Shown: positions 36,170 to 45,125, numbered from the stretch's first letter. The stretch is DNA of 64,000 nt from Acidimicrobiales bacterium (GCA_020629635.1 JAHDCX010000010.1:112340-176339), one strand, 5' to 3'. Notes: generated by a model not told the origin, from the letters alone. Translations and numbers: made by a program.

Positions 36170-36922
36170 ATGACCAGCACTGGTCGGCGCCCTCGTCGCA
36201 GCGCCGAACAAACGCGGGAACTGTTGGTCGAGCGGGGCTTGGCCGCGCTGCACGAGCGTGGCCTGTCGGTGGGTCTCGATGCGGTGACCCTGGAGACGGC
36301 GTTCCGGGAGGCTGATCTGCCGAGGTCGTCGGCGTATGCGGCGTGGGCGAGTCAGGATCCGGCGCAGACTCCGCAGGAGACGTTCCAGCGGGAGGTGTTG
36401 CGGCGGGCGATCCGGAGTCGGCTGGGCGATCTGTCGGCGACGGCCGACACCGGCCAGAGCGTGTTGGACGCGCTCGACCCCGACGCCGCTCCGGCGCAGA
36501 ACCTCCGCAACGTGTTGCGGGCCGGGTCGGAGGTGAACTTCGCAATCGGGATCAGCTCGACGATCTGGCGGTTGGTGATGGCGTTGCAGGCCCTGTTGGG
36601 GGCGACGCCGGGTGCCGAGGTGGACGAGGAGTTGGCCGGTTGGCTGTCGGCCGCAGAGGCCGAGCTTCGGGAGACGAGCATCGCCACGATCTACCGTCCG
36701 CTCGGTGAGCTGATCGGGTTCGAGCCCCGCCCCGAGTTCGGCGAGCAGGCGTGGGAGCTGATGGCGATCAGTGCCGGCGCGTTCGCCGAGGGACTGGTGG
36801 CTCGCCATCGTCTCGACGGCGCCCGTCCGCACCTGACCGACATCGACCGCGACGGCGAGCCGTGGACCCTGCTTGCGCTCGGCCTCGAGGCGTTGGTTCA
36901 CCAGTTCTTCGACGTGCCCTGA
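36170..36922 (+). CDS. TetR-like transcriptional regulator
   Basis: The 250-aa protein starts MTSTGRRPRRSAEQTRELLV and has an N-terminal helix-turn-helix (AVTLETAFREADLPRSSAYAAW), then an all-helical ligand domain with no recognised ligand class. The HTH is somewhat longer than classical TetR. It diverges from dxs by 99 bp and may regulate it, but no operator was found. Confidence 0.75.
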   Translation: MTSTGRRPRRSAEQTRELLVERGLAALHERGLSVGLDAVTLETAFREADLPRSSAYAAWASQDPAQTPQETFQREVLRRAIRSRLGDLSATADTGQSVLDALDPDAAPAQNLRNVLRAGSEVNFAIGISSTIWRLVMALQALLGATPGAEVDEELAGWLSAAEAELRETSIATIYRPLGELIGFEPRPEFGEQAWELMAISAGAFAEGLVARHRLDGARPHLTDIDRDGEPWTLLALGLEALVHQFFDVP

Positions 36923-36935
36923 GCGGGGCGCCGGT

Positions 36936-38228
36936 TCAGGCGGTGAGGGCCTGGGCGCGTGCTCGGGCGAAGTCGGTGAGGCGGGCGATTTCTGCAGCGT
37001 CGTCGTCTTCGTCGGTGTCCCAGTCGACGGTGGTCGGCCAGATGCCTCGGCTGGTGTCGTTTCCGCGCCAGCCGTTGTCTGCCCCGCAGGCGGGCCGGAC
37101 GGAGTCGAGGCGCGTGTGTTGGGTGTGTGAGTACGGTTCGACGTGGTCGGCGTGGAGCCATTCGAACGGTGCGTCGCAGACGGGGTTGGCGCATTTGCCG
37201 TTTGTCGCGATGAGGGTTGCGTCTCGCATCCAGTCGGGGACTCGTCTCGAGTCGTAGGAGACGTCGATGGGTCTGCCTCGGGCGTCGTAGACGAGTCTTC
37301 GGAATTGGGCGGTCGCCGTGGCGGCGAGTGCGTAGAGGGGGTGGATCGGGGTGCCATCGATGAGCTGGCACTTGGCGTCGATGTGGGTGCGATCCAGATG
37401 GGGGAAGTCGTTGGCGGCCGGGTCGGCGAGCCATTGGAGCGTGTCTTCGTAGACGCGTTGGCTCATGACGATGTTGACTCGGGGTCGGGCGTGGGTGCCG
37501 TCTTGTTTGGCGGCGCCGCGGCCGACGAGGTTCAACAGGGCGTGAAGTGTGCGCCGGCGGTGCGTGTTGGTGATGCCGGCATCGTCTTCGGCGGCGGCGA
37601 GGCGCGCGGTCTCGTCGTGGAGGGGTGCGGTGAGGGCGGCGGCCTGGAGGGGGTCGAGGAGCCCGCTGACTTTGGTGCGGCCGTCGGGGAGTTTGGTGAT
37701 GGTGAGGCCGGTGGCGGCTTGTTGGTGGCGAGGTTCGGCGCCGTCGGGGTCGGCGCCGAGCAGCCATTCGGCGAAGAGGTCGTCGAGGTCGCGGAAGTGG
37801 CAGGTGGTGCACCAGCCAACGAAGAGAGCCTGGTGTTCGCCGAGTTGGTTGTGGACCCGCGGGTTGTCGAGGAGACGGATCTTGTTGACGTGCGCGGTGG
37901 TGATCTGGCCCGCCGAGTAGGCGTGGGCGATGACCGGGAAATCGACCAGCCATTTCCCGATGAGTACGTCGTAGCGGATGTCGGCGGGGTCGTTGTGGGT
38001 GCGGGCGGCGACGTGGTTGGCGGTGTTGCGCTGATCGTTCAACGAACCGACGTCGACCGCGTCTGCGGCCATGACGGCGGCCACGCGGGCCGCATCGAGT
38101 TTGGCGGTGAGGCGCGTGAGCGCGGCGACGCGGTCGGAGCGCTCGTGGGCGGTGAGCGACCCCAGGGCAGTCTCGGCGCAGGTGTCGAGTGCGGCCTCGA
38201 GTGCGTCGATGTCGGTGAGCTCCGCCAT
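36936..38228 (-). CDS. DUF222 / HNH endonuclease (13E12-repeat family)
   Basis: The 430-aa protein has an N-terminal helical DUF222 domain (LERSD-like AHERSDRVAALTRL, SAGQITTAHVNKIRLLD) and a C-terminal HNH nuclease with CANPVCDAPFEWLHADHVEPYS. The second half of the HNH (RPACGADNGWRGND) departs from the usual CRRHHxxK ending. The family matches mycobacterial 13E12 repeat proteins, some of which are known SOS genes. A LexA-type box abuts its -10 element. It sits against the broken 5' end of the Rhs gene, suggesting insertion. Confidence 0.85.
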   Translation of the reverse strand: MAELTDIDALEAALDTCAETALGSLTAHERSDRVAALTRLTAKLDAARVAAVMAADAVDVGSLNDQRNTANHVAARTHNDPADIRYDVLIGKWLVDFPVIAHAYSAGQITTAHVNKIRLLDNPRVHNQLGEHQALFVGWCTTCHFRDLDDLFAEWLLGADPDGAEPRHQQAATGLTITKLPDGRTKVSGLLDPLQAAALTAPLHDETARLAAAEDDAGITNTHRRRTLHALLNLVGRGAAKQDGTHARPRVNIVMSQRVYEDTLQWLADPAANDFPHLDRTHIDAKCQLIDGTPIHPLYALAATATAQFRRLVYDARGRPIDVSYDSRRVPDWMRDATLIATNGKCANPVCDAPFEWLHADHVEPYSHTQHTRLDSVRPACGADNGWRGNDTSRGIWPTTVDWDTDEDDDAAEIARLTDFARARAQALTA

Positions 38229-38234
38229 GGCACC

Positions 38235-38240
38235 ATGATA
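38235..38240 (-). promoter_or_regulatory. -10 element, leaderless start of HNH gene
   Basis: The minus strand reads TATCAT and ends exactly 6 nt before the ATG at 38228. Confidence 0.7.
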
Positions 38241-41200
38241 TCGAACAAACGTTCGCTCCGCAACAAGATTCGGCCGGAAATTCCGTGCGGAGCGACACGT
38301 GGGGTGACTTGGGCGCACGTGCGAACGATTCTGTGGCGGGTCAGGCTGTATCGCGGCGGGAGCGTGTTCGGTTCGACCGTCTCGAACCCGGATGTGCAGA
38401 ACGAGTGGTGGGCGGTGGAGACGCCGGAGGGCTTGACGTACACGTTCGGCACGAATGACGATTCGCTCGATTGGGTGCCGGTGTACGAGCCGGGTTGTCC
38501 GGGCGCATCGTTCGGTTTCTGCGACCGTGCGTACAAGTGGAACGTCGACACGGTCCGGGATCCGTTCGGCAACGAGATGGTGTGGGAGTACCGGCAGGAG
38601 AAGAACTGGTATGCGGCGCGCGGTCAGTACGACATGGACTACATCAAGGCGTCGCACCTGACAGAGATTCGGTACGGCGCAAATCCGGGCCAGGGCAAAG
38701 CGCCGAACGCTCGGGTCCTCTTCGACTACGAGTGGCGCTGTGGATCGTCGAAGTGGTTCTCGGTGTGTCCGAGCGTCCCGGGTCATTTCTACGACACGCC
38801 GTGGGATCTGTGGTGTGGACCGCACGTGACCACCGGCCTGTACCCGACGAATTGCACGGAGAACGCCCCGACGTTCTGGACACAACTTCGCTGGACGGGC
38901 GTGCTTGCTCAGGTCGCTGATGGGGCAGGAGGTTGGGTCACAACGGCCAACCATGATCCCTGGCAGGGGATGGAGACCGCGCCGAACCGCACTTCGCCGG
39001 ACACCGAACGAACTGCGGTGCTCTTCAAGTTCGCCGAGCGTCCGATCGAGTCGGCGAACGGTGAGTCGTACAACCGCTTTGGCTTCAATCCGCTTCATGT
39101 CGCGGAATCAGATGCGATCCACGCCAACGTCCGGCTACTTCCGCATCACGACATCGGGTCGGAGATTTCAGCAGAGAACCTTCGCCGGAACCAATGGATG
39201 CGGTTCGATGATGTCTGGCTCGGCGATTCGACTGCGCCTGCCACGGAGATCACCCTGCGCTTCTCCGCCTATAAGACCGGTTCGCTAGAGGTCCGTCTTG
39301 GATCGACCACCGGTGAGGTGGTCGGCACGTTCTCGTTCCCGTTGTCGGTCCAGCGGCCGAACTGGCAGGACTTTCAGACGTTGACCATCCCGACGACTCG
39401 TCCGCTCACCGGCGTCGAGGACGTCTATCTCGTCCCCAAGCGGACGGCGGACAACGGCCACTTCATGTTCGCAAACTGGTTCCGGTTCGGCCGTGATGAC
39501 ACGGCGCCGATCGTGGAGTTGGCCGAGACGCGATTCGAAGGGATGGCGTGGCTGGAGAACCGGCTGAATCATCCGGGGTCGATTTCGGCGATGGTCTTGC
39601 CTCGCATCTCGAGCTACAAGAACCAGATGGGCGGCCAGACGTTCTTCGTCTACGGCCAGGATTTCCCCTGCGACGCCAATGCTGCGGTACCGCCGGGCAA
39701 CTGGTCGAACAATCATTTGGATTGCTTCCCGCAGTGGGACACGTCGACGGGTAGCCCGGGTTGGGCCATCTTCAACAAGTGGACGGTCCAGAGGATGACG
39801 TTGCGGGGCGGCGTTGGTGGTGGCGCTTATTCCCCTGATGTCGTGACCAACTACGCATACACGAAGCCGGGCTGGGGTTTCTCGGACAATCCGGATTCGA
39901 GCAACGACACGTGGTCGGATTTTCGGGGGTACAACGTTGTTCGGGTGACGGATGCGGATGGGACGACGGAGCACCGGTTCTTCCAGGGGTTGCATGGTGA
40001 GCGTTTGTCGCCGCCGGGGACGAACTCGGAGACGGTGCGTCGGTCGAACAACGCGGCGTTGACGGATCAGTACTGGTTGCGGGGTCGCCCGTATGAGACG
40101 CGCCGGGTGGATGGCGCGGGGTCGGGGTATTTCTCGAGGGAGTGGACGGATTACACGGCGCCGACGACGACGGGGTTGACGGGCCGGACCGATCCGCGGT
40201 TCGTGGCGCCGTCGTTGGTGCGGTCGTGGCCGACGGTGGGTGAGGAGCATCGGGTCCGGTATTCGTACAACGGGTGGGGTCAGCCGACGGCGATCCGCGA
40301 TTATGGGCGTTGGTGGAGTGGCGGCGAGTACACGGCGGATGATCAGACGACGGTGATCCGCTATTACGCGGCGAACACGTCGGGGGCGATCGGTGCGTGG
40401 CGTGGCCCGTTCTCGTGTGTGACGGGTTTGCGGGCGGGGTTGTCGACGGCGGCGCCGGGTACGGGGAACTCGTCGGGGTTCTTGCGGTATGCGCAGACGT
40501 TCTTCGATGGGTCGACGACGCGTAACTGCAACGCGCAGGTGACCAAGCCGGTGCCGACGCGCACGGAGACGTATCGGACGAACACGGGTCGGGTGGTGAC
40601 GCGGGCGCAGGTTGATGCTCGGGGCCGCGTGAACAAGACGTGGGATGGCCGGTCGAAGACGTCGACGGTGGCCTATGACAATCTCCACGGTCAGCCGACG
40701 TCGACGACGAATCATCTGGGTTGGGTGTCGACGGTGGCTTATGACGCTTGGCGTCGGCCGATTCGGTCAACGGACGTCAACGGCCGGCAGACGTTGACGG
40801 ATTATGACCGGTATTCTCGGGTGACGAAGGTCGCGAATCCGGGTGATTCGTTGGCGACGCCGACGGTGAAGTACACGTATCGGCAGGCGAGTCGGCCGGT
40901 GTCGGTGCAGACGCAGACTCGGTTGACGGGTTCGCACTATTCGAACTCGGCGGTGTTCTTCGATGGGTTTGGTCGTGAGGTGGTGTCGCGGACGTTGTCG
41001 CCGCGGTCGAATGAGTCGTGGGTGACGGCGGCGTCGTTCGATGACATGGGTCGGGCGTTCCGGTCGTCGGTGCAGTACGCGGTGCCGGGCGACAACGTCA
41101 CGACGTTCACGTACCCGAATTGGGGGACGGTGGCGTCGTTCACCGAAACGCAGTACGACACGTTGTCGCGGCCATTCGAGGTGTACCAGCGCAAGGGCGT

Positions 41201-43730
41201 GAACGGGACGATCTCGAATCTGTTCCGCGAGTCGTATCGGTATTCGGCGTTCCAGACGTCGTACTACGACGCGCGTCGCCTGCGGACGGACACGTATCAC
41301 GAGGGTCGTGGCCGGGTGACGGAGGTCCGTGAGAACGCGTTGGGGAGTATCAAGACGCGGTACGGGTACAACGCGGCGGATGATCTGACGTGGGTGTCAG
41401 CACCGGATGGTGCGGTGACGTCGATGGGCTATGACCGGATGGGTCGCAAGGTGTGGATGGACGACCCGGACACGGGCCAGTGGTCGTACACCTATGACGC
41501 GACGTCGAATATGACGAGGCAGGTGGATCCGTCGGGGACGGATTTGCGGTTTACGTATGACGCGTTGGGTCGGATGACGCATCGGAAGTTGGCGGATGGC
41601 ACGATCCGGGGGTTTTGGCGGTGGGATCCGGTGGGGAATCGGGGTGGCTTGTGGTATTCGGATTCGCGTCAGTCTGAGGGGACGGTGCGTCGCCAGTTTT
41701 GGTATGACTCGTTGGGTCGGGTGTCGGTGGAGCGGTTGCGGGTGCCACAGCCGGGGTCGACGTCGTTGTGGTCGTTTGATACCGAGTTTTCGTATCGGGA
41801 TGATCATCAGGTGGCGTCGGTGAGGTATCCGACGTCGGCGGGTGGTGCGTCGGGTGCGGCGGTGTCGGTGGGGTTTGAGTGGCGGACGGGGTTGCCGTTC
41901 CGGTTGGTGTCGGCGACGGAGGGGGTGTTGGTTGATGAGACGTGGTGGAAACAGACCGGTCAGCCGTGGTATCGGGAGTTCGGGTCGAACGGTGCGCAGG
42001 GTTTGTCGGTCCAGTATTTCGATAATCACCGGTTGTGGTTGACGCAGACGCGTGGCGGTCCGGTGGGTGCGGAAGGGGCGTGGCATCGGTTGCAGTACGC
42101 GTATGACGCGAATGGGAACGTGACGAGGGTTCGTGATGTGCGGAATTCGAATCAGCGGCAGTGCTTCGCCTATGACGCGTTGGATCGGCTGGTGCGGGCG
42201 TTTACGGATAACACCGATGCGTGTGATGGGTTCACCGCCCATGGTGTAGGGGTGTTCAACGAGTCGTACACGTATGACGCTGGCGGGGATCTGCGGTCTC
42301 GGACAGGTGTGGGCACCTATACGTATGGGGATGGCGGTCATGTGCATGCGGTGACCGCAACGTCGTCGGGTGATTCGTTCGCTTATGACGCTGACGGGAA
42401 AATGGTGGTTCGGGATCTGGCGGGTGTGCCGTCGCAGGTGTTGGTGTGGGATGCGGATCAGCGGTTGGATGAGGTCCGCCCGACGGGTGGCACGGTCACG
42501 TCGTTTTTGTATGACGCCGATGGTCGGCGGGTGCGCCGTCAGACGGGTGCGACGACGACGTTCTATGTGGGTGGGGCCGAGTATGAGCGGACCGGGAACT
42601 CGGGGGTGTTCACGCATTGGCACAGCCTGGCCGGGACAACGGTCGCGTTCACCGAGACGTCGGGGAACACGGGTGGGGTGACGTCGTGGTTGTGGACGGA
42701 TCATTTGGGGTCGTCGACGTTGACGCGTGACGAGACCGGGGTACGGCGGGTGCAGCGGTATGGGCCGTGGGGTGAGGTGCGTACGGACGGGAACCTGTCG
42801 ACGGACAGGGCGTTCACCGGCCAGATCGCGGATGAAGCAACAGGCCTCGCGTTCTACAACGCCCGCTACTACGACCCGACGGTGGGGAGGTTCATCTCAC
42901 CCGACAGCATCGTCCCGTCGCCGTTGAATGGGCAGGACTACAACCGGTACACGTATGTCCGCAACAACCCGGTCAAGTACACCGACCCGACCGGGAACGT
43001 GCCGGGTGGGTTCTCGTGTCCTGCGGGTGTTCAGCACATGGCGTGCTTCGCGTTCCACGATGATCTGCATCAGAACACGAATGGTGACCGAATGAACGGT
43101 GATTCGAGTTTGATGCATTCGCAGGTGTCGCGTGCTGAGGGGCATCGTGAGCGTTGCAGTTTCGCGACGTGCGTGCAGGAGGTAGTCGTGGCTGGTGGGC
43201 GTACGCTGTTGTTCGATGAGCGGTCTTGTCGTGGTGGTGGTGGAAGCGGTGGCTTCGACGCTGACGTTGGGTGTGTTGCGGAGGCCGCAATGGTCTTCAC
43301 CCCGTGCAAAGCCTTCTTCAAAGCGCTCTGCAAGCAGACCAGCAAAGTCCGCAACCTATTCCGTCGTGGTGGGGATGCTGCCCCAGGATCGCTACGCACC
43401 ATCGGAAGCGGCTTCTCAGCTAGTGAGCTGCGCGTGGCGCAGCTCCTGGCTGACGGTGGCGACACCGTCGTACTGCGAGAAGCGACGGGAGTTGGACGGA
43501 CTTCGGACTTGCTGGTGAATGGCGTGCCGTATGACGTCTACACCCCAGAGACCGGAAACATCGATCGGATTGTCAGCGCGGTGTCGAGTAAGGGTTCGCA
43601 AGTCCAGGGTGGTGGAGTGATTATCGATCTTACAGACTCGCCACTCACGACGGCTCAGCTCGGGGACATTCTTCCAAGGGTTCAAGGTGTCACGAGCCAG
43701 ATATCGGACATCAAGGTGGTGGGTGGCTGA
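38235..43730 (+). CDS. Rhs/YD-repeat polymorphic toxin, 5' truncated, with CdiA-CT-like toxin end
   Basis: The reading frame runs 1831 codons from ATG 38235, but that ATG lies inside the HNH gene promoter and no signal peptide or N-terminal domain is present, so the gene lost its 5' end. The rest has YD repeats (YDAWRRPIRSTDVNGRQTL, YDALGRMTHRKLADG) and the Rhs core ending YYDPTVGRFISPDS ... NPVKYTDPTGN (42984-42998). The final 120 residues (SDLLVNGVPYDVYTPETGN, GVIIDLTDSPL) resemble CdiA-type tRNase toxins. An immunity gene follows by 1 bp. It may be silent for lack of a promoter. Confidence 0.8.
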   Translation: MISNKRSLRNKIRPEIPCGATRGVTWAHVRTILWRVRLYRGGSVFGSTVSNPDVQNEWWAVETPEGLTYTFGTNDDSLDWVPVYEPGCPGASFGFCDRAYKWNVDTVRDPFGNEMVWEYRQEKNWYAARGQYDMDYIKASHLTEIRYGANPGQGKAPNARVLFDYEWRCGSSKWFSVCPSVPGHFYDTPWDLWCGPHVTTGLYPTNCTENAPTFWTQLRWTGVLAQVADGAGGWVTTANHDPWQGMETAPNRTSPDTERTAVLFKFAERPIESANGESYNRFGFNPLHVAESDAIHANVRLLPHHDIGSEISAENLRRNQWMRFDDVWLGDSTAPATEITLRFSAYKTGSLEVRLGSTTGEVVGTFSFPLSVQRPNWQDFQTLTIPTTRPLTGVEDVYLVPKRTADNGHFMFANWFRFGRDDTAPIVELAETRFEGMAWLENRLNHPGSISAMVLPRISSYKNQMGGQTFFVYGQDFPCDANAAVPPGNWSNNHLDCFPQWDTSTGSPGWAIFNKWTVQRMTLRGGVGGGAYSPDVVTNYAYTKPGWGFSDNPDSSNDTWSDFRGYNVVRVTDADGTTEHRFFQGLHGERLSPPGTNSETVRRSNNAALTDQYWLRGRPYETRRVDGAGSGYFSREWTDYTAPTTTGLTGRTDPRFVAPSLVRSWPTVGEEHRVRYSYNGWGQPTAIRDYGRWWSGGEYTADDQTTVIRYYAANTSGAIGAWRGPFSCVTGLRAGLSTAAPGTGNSSGFLRYAQTFFDGSTTRNCNAQVTKPVPTRTETYRTNTGRVVTRAQVDARGRVNKTWDGRSKTSTVAYDNLHGQPTSTTNHLGWVSTVAYDAWRRPIRSTDVNGRQTLTDYDRYSRVTKVANPGDSLATPTVKYTYRQASRPVSVQTQTRLTGSHYSNSAVFFDGFGREVVSRTLSPRSNESWVTAASFDDMGRAFRSSVQYAVPGDNVTTFTYPNWGTVASFTETQYDTLSRPFEVYQRKGVNGTISNLFRESYRYSAFQTSYYDARRLRTDTYHEGRGRVTEVRENALGSIKTRYGYNAADDLTWVSAPDGAVTSMGYDRMGRKVWMDDPDTGQWSYTYDATSNMTRQVDPSGTDLRFTYDALGRMTHRKLADGTIRGFWRWDPVGNRGGLWYSDSRQSEGTVRRQFWYDSLGRVSVERLRVPQPGSTSLWSFDTEFSYRDDHQVASVRYPTSAGGASGAAVSVGFEWRTGLPFRLVSATEGVLVDETWWKQTGQPWYREFGSNGAQGLSVQYFDNHRLWLTQTRGGPVGAEGAWHRLQYAYDANGNVTRVRDVRNSNQRQCFAYDALDRLVRAFTDNTDACDGFTAHGVGVFNESYTYDAGGDLRSRTGVGTYTYGDGGHVHAVTATSSGDSFAYDADGKMVVRDLAGVPSQVLVWDADQRLDEVRPTGGTVTSFLYDADGRRVRRQTGATTTFYVGGAEYERTGNSGVFTHWHSLAGTTVAFTETSGNTGGVTSWLWTDHLGSSTLTRDETGVRRVQRYGPWGEVRTDGNLSTDRAFTGQIADEATGLAFYNARYYDPTVGRFISPDSIVPSPLNGQDYNRYTYVRNNPVKYTDPTGNVPGGFSCPAGVQHMACFAFHDDLHQNTNGDRMNGDSSLMHSQVSRAEGHRERCSFATCVQEVVVAGGRTLLFDERSCRGGGGSGGFDADVGCVAEAAMVFTPCKAFFKALCKQTSKVRNLFRRGGDAAPGSLRTIGSGFSASELRVAQLLADGGDTVVLREATGVGRTSDLLVNGVPYDVYTPETGNIDRIVSAVSSKGSQVQGGGVIIDLTDSPLTTAQLGDILPRVQGVTSQISDIKVVGG
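38241..38256 (-). promoter_or_regulatory. LexA (SOS) box upstream of DUF222-HNH gene
   Basis: TCGAACAAACGTTCGC matches the actinobacterial SOS box TCGAAC-N4-GTTCGA at 11 of 12 defined bases. It touches the -10 hexamer, so bound LexA would block RNA polymerase. Confidence 0.75.
41881..42065 (+). repeat. Rhs core segment, copy 1 of direct repeat
   Basis: This 185-bp stretch encodes GLPFRLVSATEGVLVDETWW and on to the FDNH region. It recurs at 44026-44210 with about 7 mismatches by eye, six of them in the last 40 bp. Confidence 0.9.
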
Positions 43731-43731
43731 G

Positions 43732-44025
43732 ATGGCCAAGTTTCTGTGTGTCTGCGGTGAGAGCATCTCAACGAGCGGGGGCATTCCAAACTCGAATGAG
43801 TGGCGGTGCCTCTCAGACATCGAATTTGATCGCCTCTTCGGTCAGGTGGACGTGGAGGATCTGTATCGGCAAATGGTGATCTTCTATCGATGCCCTCTAA
43901 GCGATCACATCTGGGCATTCTGGGACGGACTGGAGAGCCCTCCATCGCTCTACACGCCGACAGCAGTGCTAGACGGAGGGGCGGGCGGCACACACGAGGC
44001 CGGGGGCGATCGCCCCAGCCTCTAG
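43732..44025 (+). CDS. Probable immunity protein for the Rhs toxin
   Basis: The 97-aa protein starts MAKFLCVCGESISTSGGIPN, one base after the Rhs stop, the position and size expected for an immunity gene. Conserved-looking elements are FLCVCG, RCLSDIEFD and CPLSDHIWAFWDGLE. The last 17 residues (GGAGGTHEAGGDRPSL) are Gly-rich and the stop codon lies at the edge of the displaced Rhs repeat, so the C-terminus may be a recombination product. Base composition here is AT-richer than in neighbouring genes. Confidence 0.65.
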   Translation: MAKFLCVCGESISTSGGIPNSNEWRCLSDIEFDRLFGQVDVEDLYRQMVIFYRCPLSDHIWAFWDGLESPPSLYTPTAVLDGGAGGTHEAGGDRPSL

Positions 44026-44210
44026 GGCGGACGGGGTTGCCGTTCCGGTTGGTGTCGGCGACGGAGGGGGTGTTGGTTGATGAGACGTGGTGGAAACAGA
44101 CCGGTCAGCCGTGGTATCGGGAGTTCGGGTCCAACGGTGCGCAGGGTTTGTCGGTCCAGTATTTCGATAATCACAAGTTGTGGTCGACGCAGACTCGTGG
44201 TGGCCCGGTG
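44026..44210 (+). repeat. Displaced Rhs core segment, copy 2 of direct repeat
   Basis: This is nearly identical to 41881-42065, begins directly after the immunity gene stop and is cut off after the FDNHKLWSTQTRGGPV codons. It is a leftover of an earlier Rhs 3' end. Confidence 0.9.
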
Positions 44211-44365
44211 GTCCGTCGTCGGCTGCGGGAGGCCGGGTGGGCGTGATGCAGCTGGTGCCGACATCGCAGCACGCGCCTGGCTCGATCTGGCAGCGCCTAT
44301 TGGACCCCGGTGGTGTTGGTGGCTATTCGGAGTGGGCTATTCCACGCGGAGCACCGAGGAACTGA
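44211..44365 (+). pseudogene. Remnant toxin C-terminal tail of the displaced Rhs module
   Basis: From ATG 44246 a 39-residue peptide reads MQLVPTSQHAPGSIWQRLLD and ends GGYSEWAIPRGAPRN. The MQLVP...H start recalls small HNH-type nuclease tails of polymorphic toxins, but this is a weak likeness. It is out of frame with the Rhs repeat just upstream, so it is probably the broken end of an older toxin. Its stop overlaps the next ATG (TGATG). Confidence 0.45.
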
Positions 44366-44679
44366 TGACCTTCTCTGTCACTCACATCGGCGGGTGGATG
44401 GAACAGCCCGGCGACGTCTCTGGCTTCGGCGATCTACTCGATGAGCTGGACGGGGCCACCGTCGAGCATGGCGATGTGGCCGTGGGGCATGAGTCCGGCT
44501 GGACCCTGACCGTGCTGGCTCGGGGCCGGGTCGTTTGGGAGAACGTCGAGGAGGGCAGTGCACCGAAGCACCTCGATGGGCTGTCGCGTGCCGAGACCTT
44601 GGAGCTGATGGCGCTGGTTGCCGATGGCGATGAGGCCGCCGTCGAGGCGTACCCATGGGCTTCCGGCTACGGGACATGA
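44365..44679 (+). CDS. Probable orphan immunity protein of the displaced Rhs module
   Basis: The 104-aa acidic protein starts MTFSVTHIGGWMEQPGDVSG and ends AVEAYPWASGYGT. Its ATG overlaps the stop of the toxin-tail remnant (TGATG), typical of coupled toxin/immunity pairs. I do not know the family by name. Keeping immunity after losing the toxin is common in Rhs islands. Confidence 0.55.
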   Translation: MTFSVTHIGGWMEQPGDVSGFGDLLDELDGATVEHGDVAVGHESGWTLTVLARGRVVWENVEEGSAPKHLDGLSRAETLELMALVADGDEAAVEAYPWASGYGT

Positions 44680-44804
44680 GCGACCGCTACGAGGGCAAGC
44701 CGTTCCTCCGCCTGCTCGAGTGCTACGTGCTCTGGTCCGTCGACGCGTTGTCGGCCAGCCAGGCCAAGATGCTCAACGAGGTGACCCCGAAGCTGGCATC
44801 ATGA
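44676..44804 (+). CDS. Small protein of the toxin-immunity cluster
   Basis: A 42-aa peptide starts MSDRYEGKPFLRLLECYVLW and ends MLNEVTPKLAS. It overlaps the preceding gene by ATGA, so it is co-translated. The RLLECYVLW and MxPKL elements recall short immunity-linked proteins; it may be truncated. Confidence 0.45.
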   Translation: MSDRYEGKPFLRLLECYVLWSVDALSASQAKMLNEVTPKLAS

Positions 44805-44808
44805 AAAA

Positions 44809-44823
44809 GTTGTTCTATACAAC
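44809..44823 (+). promoter_or_regulatory. Small palindrome before vapB
   Basis: GTTGT and ACAAC arms flank TCTAT. It could be an operator for VapB, but lies 63 bp upstream of its start. Confidence 0.3.
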
Positions 44824-44872
44824 GGCCGGCGCCCAAGGGACGAGCGGCCATGACGTCGCCACAGACCGGTTC

Positions 44873-44878
44873 TACACT
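44873..44878 (+). promoter_or_regulatory. -10 element before vapB
   Basis: TACACT ends 7 nt before ATG 44886. The decayed copy at 45808-45846 keeps nearly the same sequence. Confidence 0.55.
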
Positions 44879-44885
44879 GGGAGTC

Positions 44886-45110
44886 ATGTCTACGATCGAA
44901 CTCCCCGACGACGTCGCCGCCGCGCTTACGGCCGCCGCAGCTGAGCGCGGTGTCACCGAGGCCGAGCTGATCGCTGAGTTGGTTGGCGACAGCGCCGGTG
45001 ACGAGTTGGACGCCTTCATCGGTGTTGGGGCATCCGGGCGGACCGAAGCGTTCGACATTCATGCGGAACGCGCTGGTCTTTCCGCTGAGCACGACGCAGC
45101 CACGATCTGA
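44886..45110 (+). CDS. vapB: VapB-like antitoxin
   Basis: The 74-aa protein starts MSTIELPDDVAAALTAAAAE and has a ribbon-helix-helix N-terminus followed by an acidic tail, the usual antitoxin plan. It lies 15 bp before a PIN-domain gene. VapB would bind and block VapC and repress the shared promoter. Confidence 0.8.
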   Translation: MSTIELPDDVAAALTAAAAERGVTEAELIAELVGDSAGDELDAFIGVGASGRTEAFDIHAERAGLSAEHDAATI

Positions 45111-45125
45111 ACCCTCGGCTGTTCG

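Noticed and set aside
38256..38292. CTCCGCA/TGCGGAG inverted repeat at the Rhs-HNH junction as an insertion-sequence end
   Set aside because: The 7-bp arms have no transposase and no target duplication nearby; chance is likely in this composition.
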